This document shows, piece after piece, positions 26,166-34,898 of a DNA stretch of 64,000 nt. The notes beneath the pieces are model-generated. The model ran no database searches and had not been told where the DNA came from. It was given only the letters and a program-made list of their open reading frames with translations. Source of the stretch: Pedobacter sp. KBS0701 (GTDB lineage: Bacteria > Bacteroidota > Bacteroidia > Sphingobacteriales > Sphingobacteriaceae); NCBI RefSeq assembly GCF_005938645.2, contig NZ_CP042171.1, positions 5,828,001-5,892,000 of the forward strand, read 5' to 3'. Each line of letters opens with the position of its first letter. The stretch's first letter is position 1. The translations under genes and the position numbers were made by a program.

Positions 26166-26533
26166 CGTTCCTACGGAACGAAAATTGCCGTCTGCAATTT
26201 CTACCGAGGAAATGTCCATACTGGACATTATTAATTTTAGGATGATTTAATATTTAGGGATTGCACTAGCAATTTAAAACAAATGGCTCTATAGAACAAG
26301 TGCTGATGCAATATTTTTAGGTGTTAGGAGAATTTTTATAAGAACCCACTGTTAAAAAAAATAATAAGCCGACATCCCTCTGGGACACCATTAGTTTTTT
26401 GGGTGATTAATATTCAGGGTTTGTTTCAGCAATTTAATATAAATAATTTTAATATTTAATCAATGCAATGTCCCACCGGGACATATGCCCGGTAGAAAAA
26501 GTATATAATATTTTTATGTTCCGTTAGGAACAT
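26166..26533. repeat. Cluster of small perfect palindromes next to the Y1 transposase
   Basis: In 370 bp there are hairpins at 26166-26180 (CGTTCC/GGAACG), 26182-26200 (AAATTGC/GCAATTT), 26211-26229 (AATGTCCA/TGGACATT), 26375-26385 (TCCC/GGGA, degraded), 26468-26484 (ATGTCCC/GGGACAT) and 26516-26533 (ATGTTCC/GGAACAT). Most have 3-5-nt loops. The units share GTCC or GTTCC cores and look like diverged copies in both orientations. No gene is present. Confidence 0.75.
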
Positions 26534-26549
26534 TTGGTGGTTCCCCCGG

Positions 26550-27104
26550 TTACAATTCGCCATTCATTATCATCAGTTTGGCTTTTAAGATTGCAGCTAC
26601 GCTCATCGAATCGGTAATTTCTCCATTTTGTACCATTTGATAAGCTTCATTAAAGGACAATTTTTTTACCACAAGTTGTTCCGTTTCTTCTGGCATAGCG
26701 ATACCTTGAATTAAACCAGTGGCAACATAGATTATGCTCAGTTCATCGCTCACAGAATTGGATAAGTGCATTCTTTGTATCTCTTTCCAGTTTCTGGCAC
26801 TCATACCCGTTTCTTCCAGTAATTCTCTTCTTGCACTTTCTAATGGCGCTTCATGGAATGGTCCTCCGCCTTCGGGAATTTCCCAGCTGTAGGCATTTAG
26901 GGCGTACCGATATTGGCCAACCAGCCAGGTATTGTATTTTTCATCCAAAGGAAGAATTCCGATGGCCAAATTCTTAAAATGAACGGTACCATAAATTCCT
27001 TGCCCACCAGATGGATTAATGACCTGGTGTTCGGTTAAACGAATCCAGTTATTATCGTATTTTACCTCGCTTTCCAGCGTTTTCCAGGGGTTAGTTTCTT
27101 CCAT
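26550..27104 (-). CDS. NUDIX hydrolase (ADP-ribose pyrophosphatase-like)
   Basis: Hydrolyses nucleoside diphosphate-linked compounds, most likely ADP-ribose or similar. The start at 27104 (MEETNPWKTLESEVKYDN) is chosen because upstream in-frame codons cross the terminator of the receptor gene. The 184-residue product has the complete Nudix box in EIPEGGGPFHEAPLESARRE then LLEETGM. The surrounding YRYALNAYSWEIPEG pattern is that of the ADP-ribose/GDP-mannose group. It stands 96 bp downstream of the receptor gene stop. Confidence 0.9.
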   Translation of the reverse strand: MEETNPWKTLESEVKYDNNWIRLTEHQVINPSGGQGIYGTVHFKNLAIGILPLDEKYNTWLVGQYRYALNAYSWEIPEGGGPFHEAPLESARRELLEETGMSARNWKEIQRMHLSNSVSDELSIIYVATGLIQGIAMPEETEQLVVKKLSFNEAYQMVQNGEITDSMSVAAILKAKLMIMNGEL

Positions 27105-27156
27105 GGTGCAAGATAATAACTTACTATGGTTTTTAAGGAAGGAGAAAATGTAGAAC

Positions 27157-27190
27157 AAAAAAAGGTGCTTAGATTTTTTTCTAAGCACCC
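27157..27190 (-). terminator. Intrinsic terminator of the TonB-dependent receptor gene
   Basis: GGTGCTTAGA (27164-27173) pairs with TCTAAGCACC (27180-27189). On the minus strand the stem is followed by seven T, 10 bp after the receptor stop. Confidence 0.9.
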
Positions 27191-27199
27191 TTGGTTAAA

Positions 27200-29686
27200 T
27201 TAGAATGATCCTTCATCAGGACGGTTGTCCTGATCTTCTTTTTTCTTTTTATTAGTACCGGTAAATGTGGTTTTTCCAAAGCGGTAAGAGAAAGTTAAAT
27301 TCCCCATTGTTCCTTGAAACTGGCGTTCAAAATCAACAATTGTGGCTCTGTCTTCGGTGGTCATGCTCCATCTTCTGGTATTAAAGACATCTCTGACATT
27401 GAAACTTAAAGATGCTTTTTTGTTAGGGAAATCGTATTTGGCTCCCCCGTCAATCCCATACATCGCATTACGTTTTCCCTGTGCCATCACTTCTGGTGCC
27501 CTATAGTCGCCGCGCACCTGTAAAGATAAACTCTTAACTACCGTTAAATTTCCGGTCAGGTTGGCGTTCCAGCTAAAGCCACTGCTTGATGGAATGTCAA
27601 ATCGTGCATCACCAGCAAACTTTGCCTGGTACAAGTTTACGTTTGTGGTAAAGTTTAAAGCTTTAATCAGGTCAAAGCGGCCAATTAATTCTAAACCGCT
27701 ATTAATCTGGTTTGTTAAATTTTGAGGGGTTGAGGTAATAATCCCATTAACTGGTGTACTTCTTACGCGTTGGATTACATCATTGGTCTGACGGAAATAC
27801 AAGCTTGAAGTTAAGGTTACTTTTTTCCAGTACTTGCTATAACCCAACTCAAAAGAGTGTACATCCTCAGGTAATAAATTAGGGTTACCGCCTCTGTAGT
27901 TTAAGGGGTCAGAAACATCTAAAAATGGATTGGTATCCCATGGACGTGGTCGGTTTACACGGCGGGTATAACTCAGTTGAATCTGGTTATCGCCCTTTAG
28001 TTTCTGTGTTAAGAACACGCTTGGGTATATCCTTTTGTAATGAATGTTTCCTTCGGCAGTGGTTAATACATTATTGGTATAACCTTCTAAATGTGTATCT
28101 AAACGTGCATCTTCTCCCCTTAAACCTATTTGATAACCAAAATCTTTAATCTGGTTCTGGTAATTGAAATACAGGGCATGCACCTGATCTTTACTATCAA
28201 AACCATTAATCAACTTGTTGTTGCTGATGTAGATAGTGCTGTTGGTTAGGATCGAATCTGCATATTGATCATTTTTCCCTAAGCGGATCTGGCTGCGGTA
28301 ACCTACTTCAATTTTACCTGCGTTACCTACTGGCAGGGCATAATCCGTCTGAATATTATAGTTGGTGTTATTACCTGTATTAAATACGCGTTGTAAACTT
28401 AAGGTTTCATCAATGGGTACACCATTGCGGTTAGTAGTATTGGTGCTGTAATACTGATCGTTATTATTGGTGCCATACGAGTAACCGAAGTTAAAAGTTA
28501 ACTCCTCTTTCGGTTTCTTAAACTTCTGCACATAATCCAAATTAGCATCATAACTATTGCCATAACCGTCAGTATTGTTGGTTCTGGTACTTAACAAAAC
28601 AGGAGATTGATTGATGTTCAACTGTCTGATATTAAGCAAGTCATTGCGTTCATTTTCCCTTGAATTGAAACCGCCAGATAAGCTGATTACACTTTTAGGT
28701 GCTAAATAATAGTCAATACCCGCTTTGGCATTATGTCCTTTATCTAATGATTTTGAAACGGTATTCTGATTGGCAAATCGTGTTACAAGTGTATCTGGCT
28801 TATAAAAAATATCCTGAAAACCACCACCCACGCGGTTTCCATAACGGTAGCCATAGTTTCCATAAATGTTTACTTTACTGTTTTGAAAACTTAAGTTGGT
28901 ATTGGCATTATAATTATCACGGTTACCTGCTGTTAAAGCAACTGAACCATTAAACCCAAGTTTTGTATTTTTCTTAAGTACAATGTTAATGATACCTGAT
29001 TGGCCTTCAGCATCGTATTTTGCTGATGGATTGGTAATTACTTCAACACTTTCGATGGAACTGGCAGGAATGGATTGAAGAATCTGCGCTACATTACCAC
29101 CGGCAATTAAAGATGGCTTTCCGTCAATTAATACTTTAACACCCGCAGAGCCGCGTAAACTCACATTGCCATCCATATCGGTAGAAACGGAAGGGATATT
29201 CTGCAATAAATCGCCAGCAGAACCACCTTCGCTGATTACACTCTGATCTACTGCGAAAATCTTTTTATCAATGCCCATTTGCATACCCTGTTTCTGGCCG
29301 GTCACGGTAATTTCGCTTAATACATTACCTTTTGCCGCATTCATTTTAATGTCGCCAAAATTTAAGGTACCCGTACTTGCGGTAATCGTTACATTGTCCC
29401 TAACCATGGTTTGGTAACCAACGAAGCTGATTTTAAAGGTAAAAGTCCCTGTAGGGATTTCTGTCATTACAAATGCACCATTCACATCTGTTTGAACTAT
29501 TTTGGCATTTTTTGCTGTGGCTTTATTGATTAAGACTGCCGTGGCAAAAGGAATGGTTTCTTGTGTTTTGGCATCTTTAAGTACTCCGGTAATTTTTGCT
29601 TTTCCGCCTGTTTGTGCAAAAAGACTAAATGAAAAAGTGAGCAGTAATAGGATAATCTGTATTGTTCTGTATTGAAATAGTTTCAT
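27200..29686 (-). CDS. TonB-dependent outer-membrane receptor (outer membrane beta-barrel family)
   Basis: Outer-membrane active transporter or related barrel powered through TonB. The 828-residue product has a signal peptide (about 1-24, ending SLFAQ). A carboxypeptidase-regulatory-like domain (about 30-115, KITGVLKDAKTQETIPFATA) and a plug (about 120-235, SVSTDMDGNVSLRGSAGVKV, SIESVEVITNPSAKYDAEGQ) follow. A long barrel ends in a low-complexity polar tail (KKKKEDQDNRP). It lacks SusC length and has no SusD neighbour, fitting the OMP_b-brl_3 group. It is monocistronic. The substrate is unknown. Confidence 0.92.
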   Translation of the reverse strand: MKLFQYRTIQIILLLLTFSFSLFAQTGGKAKITGVLKDAKTQETIPFATAVLINKATAKNAKIVQTDVNGAFVMTEIPTGTFTFKISFVGYQTMVRDNVTITASTGTLNFGDIKMNAAKGNVLSEITVTGQKQGMQMGIDKKIFAVDQSVISEGGSAGDLLQNIPSVSTDMDGNVSLRGSAGVKVLIDGKPSLIAGGNVAQILQSIPASSIESVEVITNPSAKYDAEGQSGIINIVLKKNTKLGFNGSVALTAGNRDNYNANTNLSFQNSKVNIYGNYGYRYGNRVGGGFQDIFYKPDTLVTRFANQNTVSKSLDKGHNAKAGIDYYLAPKSVISLSGGFNSRENERNDLLNIRQLNINQSPVLLSTRTNNTDGYGNSYDANLDYVQKFKKPKEELTFNFGYSYGTNNNDQYYSTNTTNRNGVPIDETLSLQRVFNTGNNTNYNIQTDYALPVGNAGKIEVGYRSQIRLGKNDQYADSILTNSTIYISNNKLINGFDSKDQVHALYFNYQNQIKDFGYQIGLRGEDARLDTHLEGYTNNVLTTAEGNIHYKRIYPSVFLTQKLKGDNQIQLSYTRRVNRPRPWDTNPFLDVSDPLNYRGGNPNLLPEDVHSFELGYSKYWKKVTLTSSLYFRQTNDVIQRVRSTPVNGIITSTPQNLTNQINSGLELIGRFDLIKALNFTTNVNLYQAKFAGDARFDIPSSSGFSWNANLTGNLTVVKSLSLQVRGDYRAPEVMAQGKRNAMYGIDGGAKYDFPNKKASLSFNVRDVFNTRRWSMTTEDRATIVDFERQFQGTMGNLTFSYRFGKTTFTGTNKKKKEDQDNRPDEGSF

Positions 29687-29870
29687 TAAAAATTAAATTT
29701 CGTGTGTTTTTATAAAGGGAGACAAAGTAACGGCAAGTAAGTTTAATAAATGGGCCGTAACTATTTTATTACAGCCATTTTATAGTAATATTTTTGTGGG
29801 CTAATTTACAGTTGGCAGTTCGTAAATAGCAGTTTTCAGTTTTGCCAGCAGCAATGATAGAATATTACAA

Positions 29871-29898
29871 TTGATCAATCTGTAAAATGTTACTTTTG
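29871..29898 (+). promoter_or_regulatory. Promoter immediately before the dehydrogenase start
   Basis: TTG at 29871-29873 and TACTTTTG at 29891-29898 with 17 bases between them. The ATG used is at 29905, only 6 bases after the -7 element, so the message may be leaderless. This also argues against the earlier in-frame start at 29887. Confidence 0.6.
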
Positions 29899-29904
29899 CT
29901 TATT

Positions 29905-30825
29905 ATGAAAAGGATATTAATTGTTGATGACCTGCATCCTGTATTTAAAGAACAGGCAACTGCGATGGGTTACCAGGTTGATGATGAACCGCAGATTACG
30001 CGTCAACAAACTTTAGATAAAATAAAAGACTATACTGGTATTGCCGTAAGGACGAAATTTAGGATAGATGCCGAAATTTTTGCTGCCGCTCCAAATTTAA
30101 AGTTTGTAGCCAGGGCAGGGGCTGGTTTGGATAATATTGATGATAAAATTGCTTTCGAAAGAAATATAGAGCTGATTAATGCACCCGAAGGCAATTGTGA
30201 TGCTGTTGGCGAACATGCCACCGGCTTGCTTTTATCTTTGATGAATAACTTCCGCAGGGCGGATATGGAAATCAGAAATGGTGTTTGGGACCGTGAAGGG
30301 AACCGCGGTTACGAACTGAAAGGCAAAAAGGTTGGCATTATCGGTTATGGCTTTATGGGACAGAGTTTTGCGAAAAAACTGGCTGGTTTCGAAGTGGATG
30401 TAATGGCTTATGATAAATATAAAACAGGTTTTAGCGATGCTTTTGCCCGTGAGGTGAGTATGGAAGAAATTGTAAAATACAGTGATGTGCTGAGCTTACA
30501 TATTCCATTAACGGCCGAAACGAAGCAAATGATGGATGAAGAATATTTTTTTCATTTTAAAAAGCCGATTTTCTTTATCAATACGGCCCGCGGCGAAATT
30601 GTAAATACACCTGCGGTGCTAAATGCCATAAAAAGCGGCAAGATTTTGGGCGCAGGTTTAGATGTTTTACAAACTGAGAAATTTCCTGCTTTGGGTGAAC
30701 AGCCCTGGTATGATGAATTAAAAAATAACGAAAAAGTGATTTTAACGCCACATGTGGGTGGCTGGACGTTTGATTCGTATCGTAAGATTTCGGAAGTTTT
30801 AGCGGATAAACTGCGTAAGATTTAG
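29905..30825 (+). CDS. D-2-hydroxyacid dehydrogenase (phosphoglycerate dehydrogenase-like)
   Basis: NAD-dependent oxidation of a D-2-hydroxyacid; SerA-like activity is possible. The start at 29905 (MKRILIVDDLHPVF) is set by the promoter position. The 306-residue product has the Rossmann motif KVGIIGYGFMGQSFAKKL (about 141-158) and the catalytic triad as Arg in NTARGEIVN, Glu in LQTEKFPA and His in TPHVGGWT. The ACT domain of classic SerA is absent, so this is the short form. A hypothetical gene starts 7 bp downstream. Confidence 0.9.
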   Translation: MKRILIVDDLHPVFKEQATAMGYQVDDEPQITRQQTLDKIKDYTGIAVRTKFRIDAEIFAAAPNLKFVARAGAGLDNIDDKIAFERNIELINAPEGNCDAVGEHATGLLLSLMNNFRRADMEIRNGVWDREGNRGYELKGKKVGIIGYGFMGQSFAKKLAGFEVDVMAYDKYKTGFSDAFAREVSMEEIVKYSDVLSLHIPLTAETKQMMDEEYFFHFKKPIFFINTARGEIVNTPAVLNAIKSGKILGAGLDVLQTEKFPALGEQPWYDELKNNEKVILTPHVGGWTFDSYRKISEVLADKLRKI

Positions 30826-30832
30826 TCTCTGT

Positions 30833-31291
30833 ATGGCAAATCAAGCTATTAATTCAAGAGATTATATTAAAAGTATCGATTTCGAATATGTTGAAACCTA
30901 TTCCTTTCAGCAAAATACTTATTACTTTGAAACGAATAGAAATTCTGATACAATATCCTGGCATGATCAACGTATTACTGGTCCGGATAAAAAAATAAAT
31001 CCTTCTTCAAGAAAAATTAGTTCATTTCAATGTGCTGATGCTGAGGGAATCACATTGATTCGAATTTTGGAAATCGACGTTGCGAATATGCCTGCATGGA
31101 TGTGTGCGCCTATTTACAGGGATGCTATCGTATTTTACAATAAAGATCGTGAAGTTGTTTCCGCACTTAATATATGTTTTGAATGTTTGTATATGGAAAA
31201 CAATATGGGAATTAATATTGAAGCAGACGAACGTACATATGATCTGCTTAAATCATTCTTGATTTCAAAAGGACACGAAATCAGCTCATAA
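30833..31291 (+). CDS. Hypothetical protein downstream of the dehydrogenase
   Basis: 152 residues, soluble and acidic, with aromatic-rich strands (YVETYSFQQNTYYFETNRN), a central MPAWMCAPIYRDAIVFY stretch and VSALNICFECLYMENNMGIN. No domain is recognised. It starts 7 bp after the dehydrogenase stop, so co-transcription is likely. The mixed beta/alpha pattern and size resemble immunity-like or bookkeeping proteins, but I make no functional claim. Confidence 0.65.
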   Translation: MANQAINSRDYIKSIDFEYVETYSFQQNTYYFETNRNSDTISWHDQRITGPDKKINPSSRKISSFQCADAEGITLIRILEIDVANMPAWMCAPIYRDAIVFYNKDREVVSALNICFECLYMENNMGINIEADERTYDLLKSFLISKGHEISS

Positions 31292-31601
31292 TTTTACAGA
31301 AAGATAAATACCTTACTGGGGTCGAAAATCTTTAAGGTTACCTAAAGACTTCCTGAAGTTCTTTTGCGTATGGGCTGGGTAAGCCTTTGTTAGCTAAACC
31401 TGATAGAACGGAAAGCCCACAGCGCAGCGAGGACTTGGAGAGATAGCAGGACTTTCGGGACCGAAGCACTGCCGAACCCTCATTTTCAAAATTAATTATT
31501 TATCTTTTTAGCCATTGGTACATCTAAGCGATAAAACCCGATGGTTTCAAAAAAGTAATTTTATTTTCTTAAATTGGCAATACAATCTAACCAATTTTAT
31601 C
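31292..31601. repeat. 310-bp spacer with degenerate interspersed repeats
   Basis: Contains imperfect palindromes near 31330-31376 (CTTTAAGGTTACCTAAAG, ACTTCCTGAAGT) and a weak match to the dispersed repeat near 31420-31446 (AGCGCAGCGAGGACTTGGAG). An in-frame ATG at 31515 for the OsmC gene lies here but is not preferred. Confidence 0.5.
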
Positions 31602-32069
31602 ATGCCGAAAGATCACTTATATTCAACCACAGTTACCTGGACGGGCAATAAAGGCTCGGGCACAATGGATTACCGTTCGTACGATCGCGATTATATTATT
31701 TCAGTAAAAGGCAAGGCGGATATTTCGGGATCATCAGATTCTGCCTTTTTGGGCGATAAATCTAAATATAACCCTGAAGACCTCTTATTGGCCTCGATTT
31801 CCAGCTGCCACATGCTCTGGTATTTACATTTATGCTCTAAAAACGAAATCGTAGTGATCGATTATAAAGATGAAGCGGTAGGTACAATGGAAGAATTGGC
31901 TGATGGAAGCGGAAGATTTAGAGAAGTTACCCTTCACCCCCAGGTTTTAATAGCTGATAAGGCACATTACGAACTTGCAGCATCTCTGCATCACGAAGCC
32001 AATAAAATGTGTTTTATTGCCAATTCACTAAATTTCCCGGTCAAACACGAGCCAGCTCTCAGTTATTAG
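31602..32069 (+). CDS. OsmC family peroxide-reductase-like protein
   Basis: Cytosolic OsmC/Ohr-fold protein, expected to reduce organic hydroperoxides with a redox Cys pair. The start at 31602 (MPKDHLYSTTVTWTGNKGSG) matches the family opening. The 155-residue product has the first Cys in LLASISSCHMLWYL and the second in HEANKMCFIANS. Both redox cysteines are therefore present. It is a single gene followed by a hairpin. Confidence 0.9.
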   Translation: MPKDHLYSTTVTWTGNKGSGTMDYRSYDRDYIISVKGKADISGSSDSAFLGDKSKYNPEDLLLASISSCHMLWYLHLCSKNEIVVIDYKDEAVGTMEELADGSGRFREVTLHPQVLIADKAHYELAASLHHEANKMCFIANSLNFPVKHEPALSY

Positions 32070-32088
32070 TTTTCAGTTCTCAGTCAAC

Positions 32089-32130
32089 AATTTCAGTTGA
32101 CAGCTTATATCTAACTGCCAACTGAAAATT
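32089..32130. terminator. Hairpin between convergent OsmC and M1 peptidase genes
   Basis: AATTTCAGTTG (32089-32099) and CAACTGAAAATT (32119-32130) pair with one bulge. AT-rich, with no long T-run. It may be a terminator or one of the CAGTTGG-type dispersed repeats common in this kind of genome. Confidence 0.4.
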
Positions 32131-32147
32131 GCCAACTTTGACCTGAA

Positions 32148-34028
32148 TTATTTTACCTCATAAATGTTATCCCCTAGTGTAGCATCTACATAAATGCCGT
32201 TATCCAAACTGATTGACGTTATTTTTTTAGTGGTATTAATCGTGATATTAACTTCTTTTTGATTTGCTTTCCAAACCGCTGGTGTTTGGTGTATGGTCTC
32301 AACTTTTCCATCAGCATAAGTGACTACCACATCAAAAGGAATTGCAAAACCTCCAACATTTTTAACAGCTAACGTAGATTTTCCTTTTGCAGGTGTTAAT
32401 TTGGCGATCGCTAAATCAAGATAGTTGTTGGTAAAGAACCAGTTTTGGAAAAACCAGTTTAAATTCTGACCGGAACCTGCATTCATCGAATTAAAATAAT
32501 CCCATGGAATTGGATGCTTGCCATTCCAGTTGCTCATATAAGTATGTAGTGCTTTCTTGAATAAGTCATCTCCAAGCATATCTTTTAAAGCCAAATATGA
32601 TAAAGACGCTTTTCCATAAGCGTTGTTCCCATAACCAGCTCCTGAAACCTGATCGGACATTGAAATTACCGGTTGATCTTCTTCAGTAGATTTATCGTTA
32701 ATGTATTGATCAACTCTAAATTTCTTGTAAAAATCATCAGCAGCTTGTTTGCCATGCTCGGCAATACCAATTAAATATTCGAATGTAGTGGCCCAACCTT
32801 CATCCATATAAGCATAACGGGTTTCGTTAATGCCCATGTAAAAAGGAAAGTAAGTATGTGCCACTTCGTGGTCTTGAACCAACTGTGCAAAAACAGGATC
32901 TCCAAACTGCGAATCGTTTACCATCATTGGGTATTCCATATCGGCAAAACCCTGAAAAGCAATGGTTTTTACATAAGGATAGGGGATACCCGGCCAATTA
33001 TTCGAGAACCAGTCTAAAGCATTGAGATTGTATTTAACCGAGTTAACAAAGTCTTTTCCGGTGATTGGATTATATGCCGCCTGAGCGCTCGATCTGCGGT
33101 TGGTCTTTTTATCTACAATTACACTAGCGCCATCCCAAACATAGTGGTTGCTGAGTGCAAAAGTAACATCGGTAATGTGGTTTACCGCGAACTTCCAGGT
33201 ATTCCAGTCTTTTTGCTGGGTTACTTTACCACCCTTCATTTCCTGCTCGGTAGCAATGTGGATTACTTCATCACCGGTATATGATTTCTTTAAACGCGCA
33301 GAAATTTCAGGTTGCAATACCTCATCCGGGTTAAGGAAATCGCCTGTGGCATATACCACATAATTTTTAGGCGCTTTGATCGAAAATTCGTAATCGTTAA
33401 AATCGTTATAAAACTCGGCTCTATCCGTATGCGGAATGCGGTCCCAGCCATTATAATCATCATAAACCGAAATGCGGGGATAGCTGTAAGCTACAAAAAA
33501 CGAGTTGGGATCAATCTGCCCCTCGCGTCCACTTTCTTTTGATAATGGGTAATCCCACTCTATTTTAACTGTAATTTTCGATTTTGGTAATAAAGGTTTC
33601 TTTAGCGGTACATTACCTACTGTTCCCCAGCTTTTGCTATCCACTTTATAAGTTTCGCCATCTACCGATAAAGCGATAATATTTAAACCCGTACTCAAAA
33701 AGTCTTCACTTACGGCTCCACTTCTTGGTGAAGTTGGTTTATGCAGGTTGTTTACAAAGCGGATGGCCAGGTTTTTTAAGGTATCGGAACTGTTGTTACT
33801 GTACAAAATTTCTTCTTTACCACTCACCACTTTGGTTTCGGCATCTACCTTAATATCCATATTGTATTTACCGTGGTTTTGCCAATAATTTGGACCAGGT
33901 TTTCCATTCATTGAGCGTGTACCCTTGGCGTATGCCGCTTTGATATTCCGGGGCATATAAAGCTCCTGGGCCGAAGCCATATAAACGCCCAAACTGAGGA
34001 GCAGGGCGATAGGAAATAACTTTTTCAT
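32148..34028 (-). CDS. Secreted M1-family metallopeptidase
   Basis: Zinc aminopeptidase of the M1 family, exported by a signal peptide (MKKLFPIALLLSLGVYMASA). The 626-residue product has HEVAH at 387-391 and the third zinc ligand Glu410 exactly 18 residues later (YAYMDEGWA), the defining HExxH-x18-E. The GxMEN substrate motif appears as a variant GFADMEYPMM about 35 residues before it. There is no lipobox. It is monocistronic. Peptide turnover in the periplasm or outside is expected from the family. Confidence 0.93.
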   Translation of the reverse strand: MKKLFPIALLLSLGVYMASAQELYMPRNIKAAYAKGTRSMNGKPGPNYWQNHGKYNMDIKVDAETKVVSGKEEILYSNNSSDTLKNLAIRFVNNLHKPTSPRSGAVSEDFLSTGLNIIALSVDGETYKVDSKSWGTVGNVPLKKPLLPKSKITVKIEWDYPLSKESGREGQIDPNSFFVAYSYPRISVYDDYNGWDRIPHTDRAEFYNDFNDYEFSIKAPKNYVVYATGDFLNPDEVLQPEISARLKKSYTGDEVIHIATEQEMKGGKVTQQKDWNTWKFAVNHITDVTFALSNHYVWDGASVIVDKKTNRRSSAQAAYNPITGKDFVNSVKYNLNALDWFSNNWPGIPYPYVKTIAFQGFADMEYPMMVNDSQFGDPVFAQLVQDHEVAHTYFPFYMGINETRYAYMDEGWATTFEYLIGIAEHGKQAADDFYKKFRVDQYINDKSTEEDQPVISMSDQVSGAGYGNNAYGKASLSYLALKDMLGDDLFKKALHTYMSNWNGKHPIPWDYFNSMNAGSGQNLNWFFQNWFFTNNYLDLAIAKLTPAKGKSTLAVKNVGGFAIPFDVVVTYADGKVETIHQTPAVWKANQKEVNITINTTKKITSISLDNGIYVDATLGDNIYEVK

Positions 34029-34221
34029 TTTTTAAGAATAATTTAAGCTAAATTAAAACTAATGATTGAATTAGAAAATGATTGAGTGAGAGAATGATAG
34101 ATTTTTGAATGAGTGTATGATTGAATGTTACATTTCTGGTGGGTCTTACCTCTCCTATAAGCCGATTGATGTAAAAAAAAGATCCTGAAATCTAAAAATC
34201 CGTTAAATCTTAATCTTTTAT

Positions 34222-34252
34222 TTGCTTTTGTAATTTCCAGATTTTATCTTCG
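34222..34252 (+). promoter_or_regulatory. Promoter of greA
   Basis: TTG at 34222-34224 and TATCTTCG at 34245-34252 with 20 bases between. One mismatch to TAnnTTTG. Predicted transcription start near 34259, giving a leader of about 78 nt that begins with the terminator hairpin. Confidence 0.6.
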
Positions 34253-34264
34253 TTATAATTGAAG

Positions 34265-34309
34265 CAAGACTATGTAGCAAACCAACTATATAGTCTTGTT
34301 TGTTTTTTA
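34265..34309 (+). terminator. Intrinsic terminator in the greA leader
   Basis: CAAGACTATGTAG (34265-34277) pairs with CTATATAGTCTTG (34286-34298), 13 bp with one G-T pair and an 8-nt loop. TTTGTTTTTTAT follows. No plus-strand gene lies upstream, so it can only act on transcripts started at the greA promoter, as an attenuator or as the 3' end of a short RNA. Confidence 0.7.
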
Positions 34310-34336
34310 TAGCGTTTGAATAAAATTAATAGAGCA

Positions 34337-34810
34337 ATGACAGAGGTAACATACTACACCCAAGAGGGGTTAGATAAATTAAAAGAGGAAGTTCATTATT
34401 TAACAACCACCGGTCGTCAGCTAATATCTAAAGCAATTGCAGAAGCAAGGGATAAAGGTGATTTATCGGAGAATGCAGAATACGATGCTGCTAAAGAAGC
34501 GCAAGGTTTGCATGAAGCAAAAATAGCGAAATTAAAAAATACGCTGGCAAATGCACGTTTAATTGATGAGTCTAAATTAGACTTATCGAAAGTATTAGCA
34601 TTATCCATTGTAAAAATAAAAAATGTTAAAAACGGTGCAACCATGACTTACCAGTTGGTAGCAGAAAGTGAAGCTGATTTAAAAACCGGAAAAATTTCTG
34701 TTAAATCGCCGATTGCGCAAGGTTTATTAGGTAAATCGGTAGGTGAGTTTGCCGAAATTGAAGTACCTGCAGGTAAAATGCAGTTTGAAGTGCTCGAAAT
34801 TTCGAGATAA
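34337..34810 (+). CDS. greA: Transcription elongation factor GreA
   Basis: Rescues backtracked RNA polymerase by stimulating transcript cleavage. The start at 34337 (MTEVTYYTQEGLDKLKEE) is the usual GreA opening; the in-frame ATG 21 bp earlier is rejected. The 157-residue product has the N-terminal coiled coil with the acidic tip in GDLSENAEYDAAKEAQ, where the catalytic Asp/Glu pair sits, and the C-terminal FKBP-like domain ending GKMQFEVLEI. It is followed at 88 bp by a HIT gene. Confidence 0.96.
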   Translation: MTEVTYYTQEGLDKLKEEVHYLTTTGRQLISKAIAEARDKGDLSENAEYDAAKEAQGLHEAKIAKLKNTLANARLIDESKLDLSKVLALSIVKIKNVKNGATMTYQLVAESEADLKTGKISVKSPIAQGLLGKSVGEFAEIEVPAGKMQFEVLEISR

Positions 34811-34898
34811 GCGAATAGCGTTTGGCAGTCGGCGTTTATTAAGGGCCTATCGCCAAATGCTTAACCCTAAACCTCACCCCCTAAACCCTATACCTCAA

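Larger units (their letters stand above)
34029..34336. other. 308-bp divergent spacer with greA leader
   Basis: The left part (34070-34130) has imperfect ATGATTGA-type short repeats; the right part holds the greA promoter and the leader terminator described separately. Confidence 0.6.

Noticed and set aside
26166..26533. CRISPR-like array
   Set aside because: The repeats are short diverged palindromes in both orientations without constant spacers, and no cas genes are nearby.
27105..27188. N-terminal extension of the NUDIX protein
   Set aside because: It runs through the intrinsic terminator of the upstream receptor gene, so it is unlikely to be translated as part of this protein.
31515..31601. 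N-terminal extension of the OsmC protein
   Set aside because: The extra 29 residues have no family similarity and the ATG at 31602 gives the canonical OsmC start.
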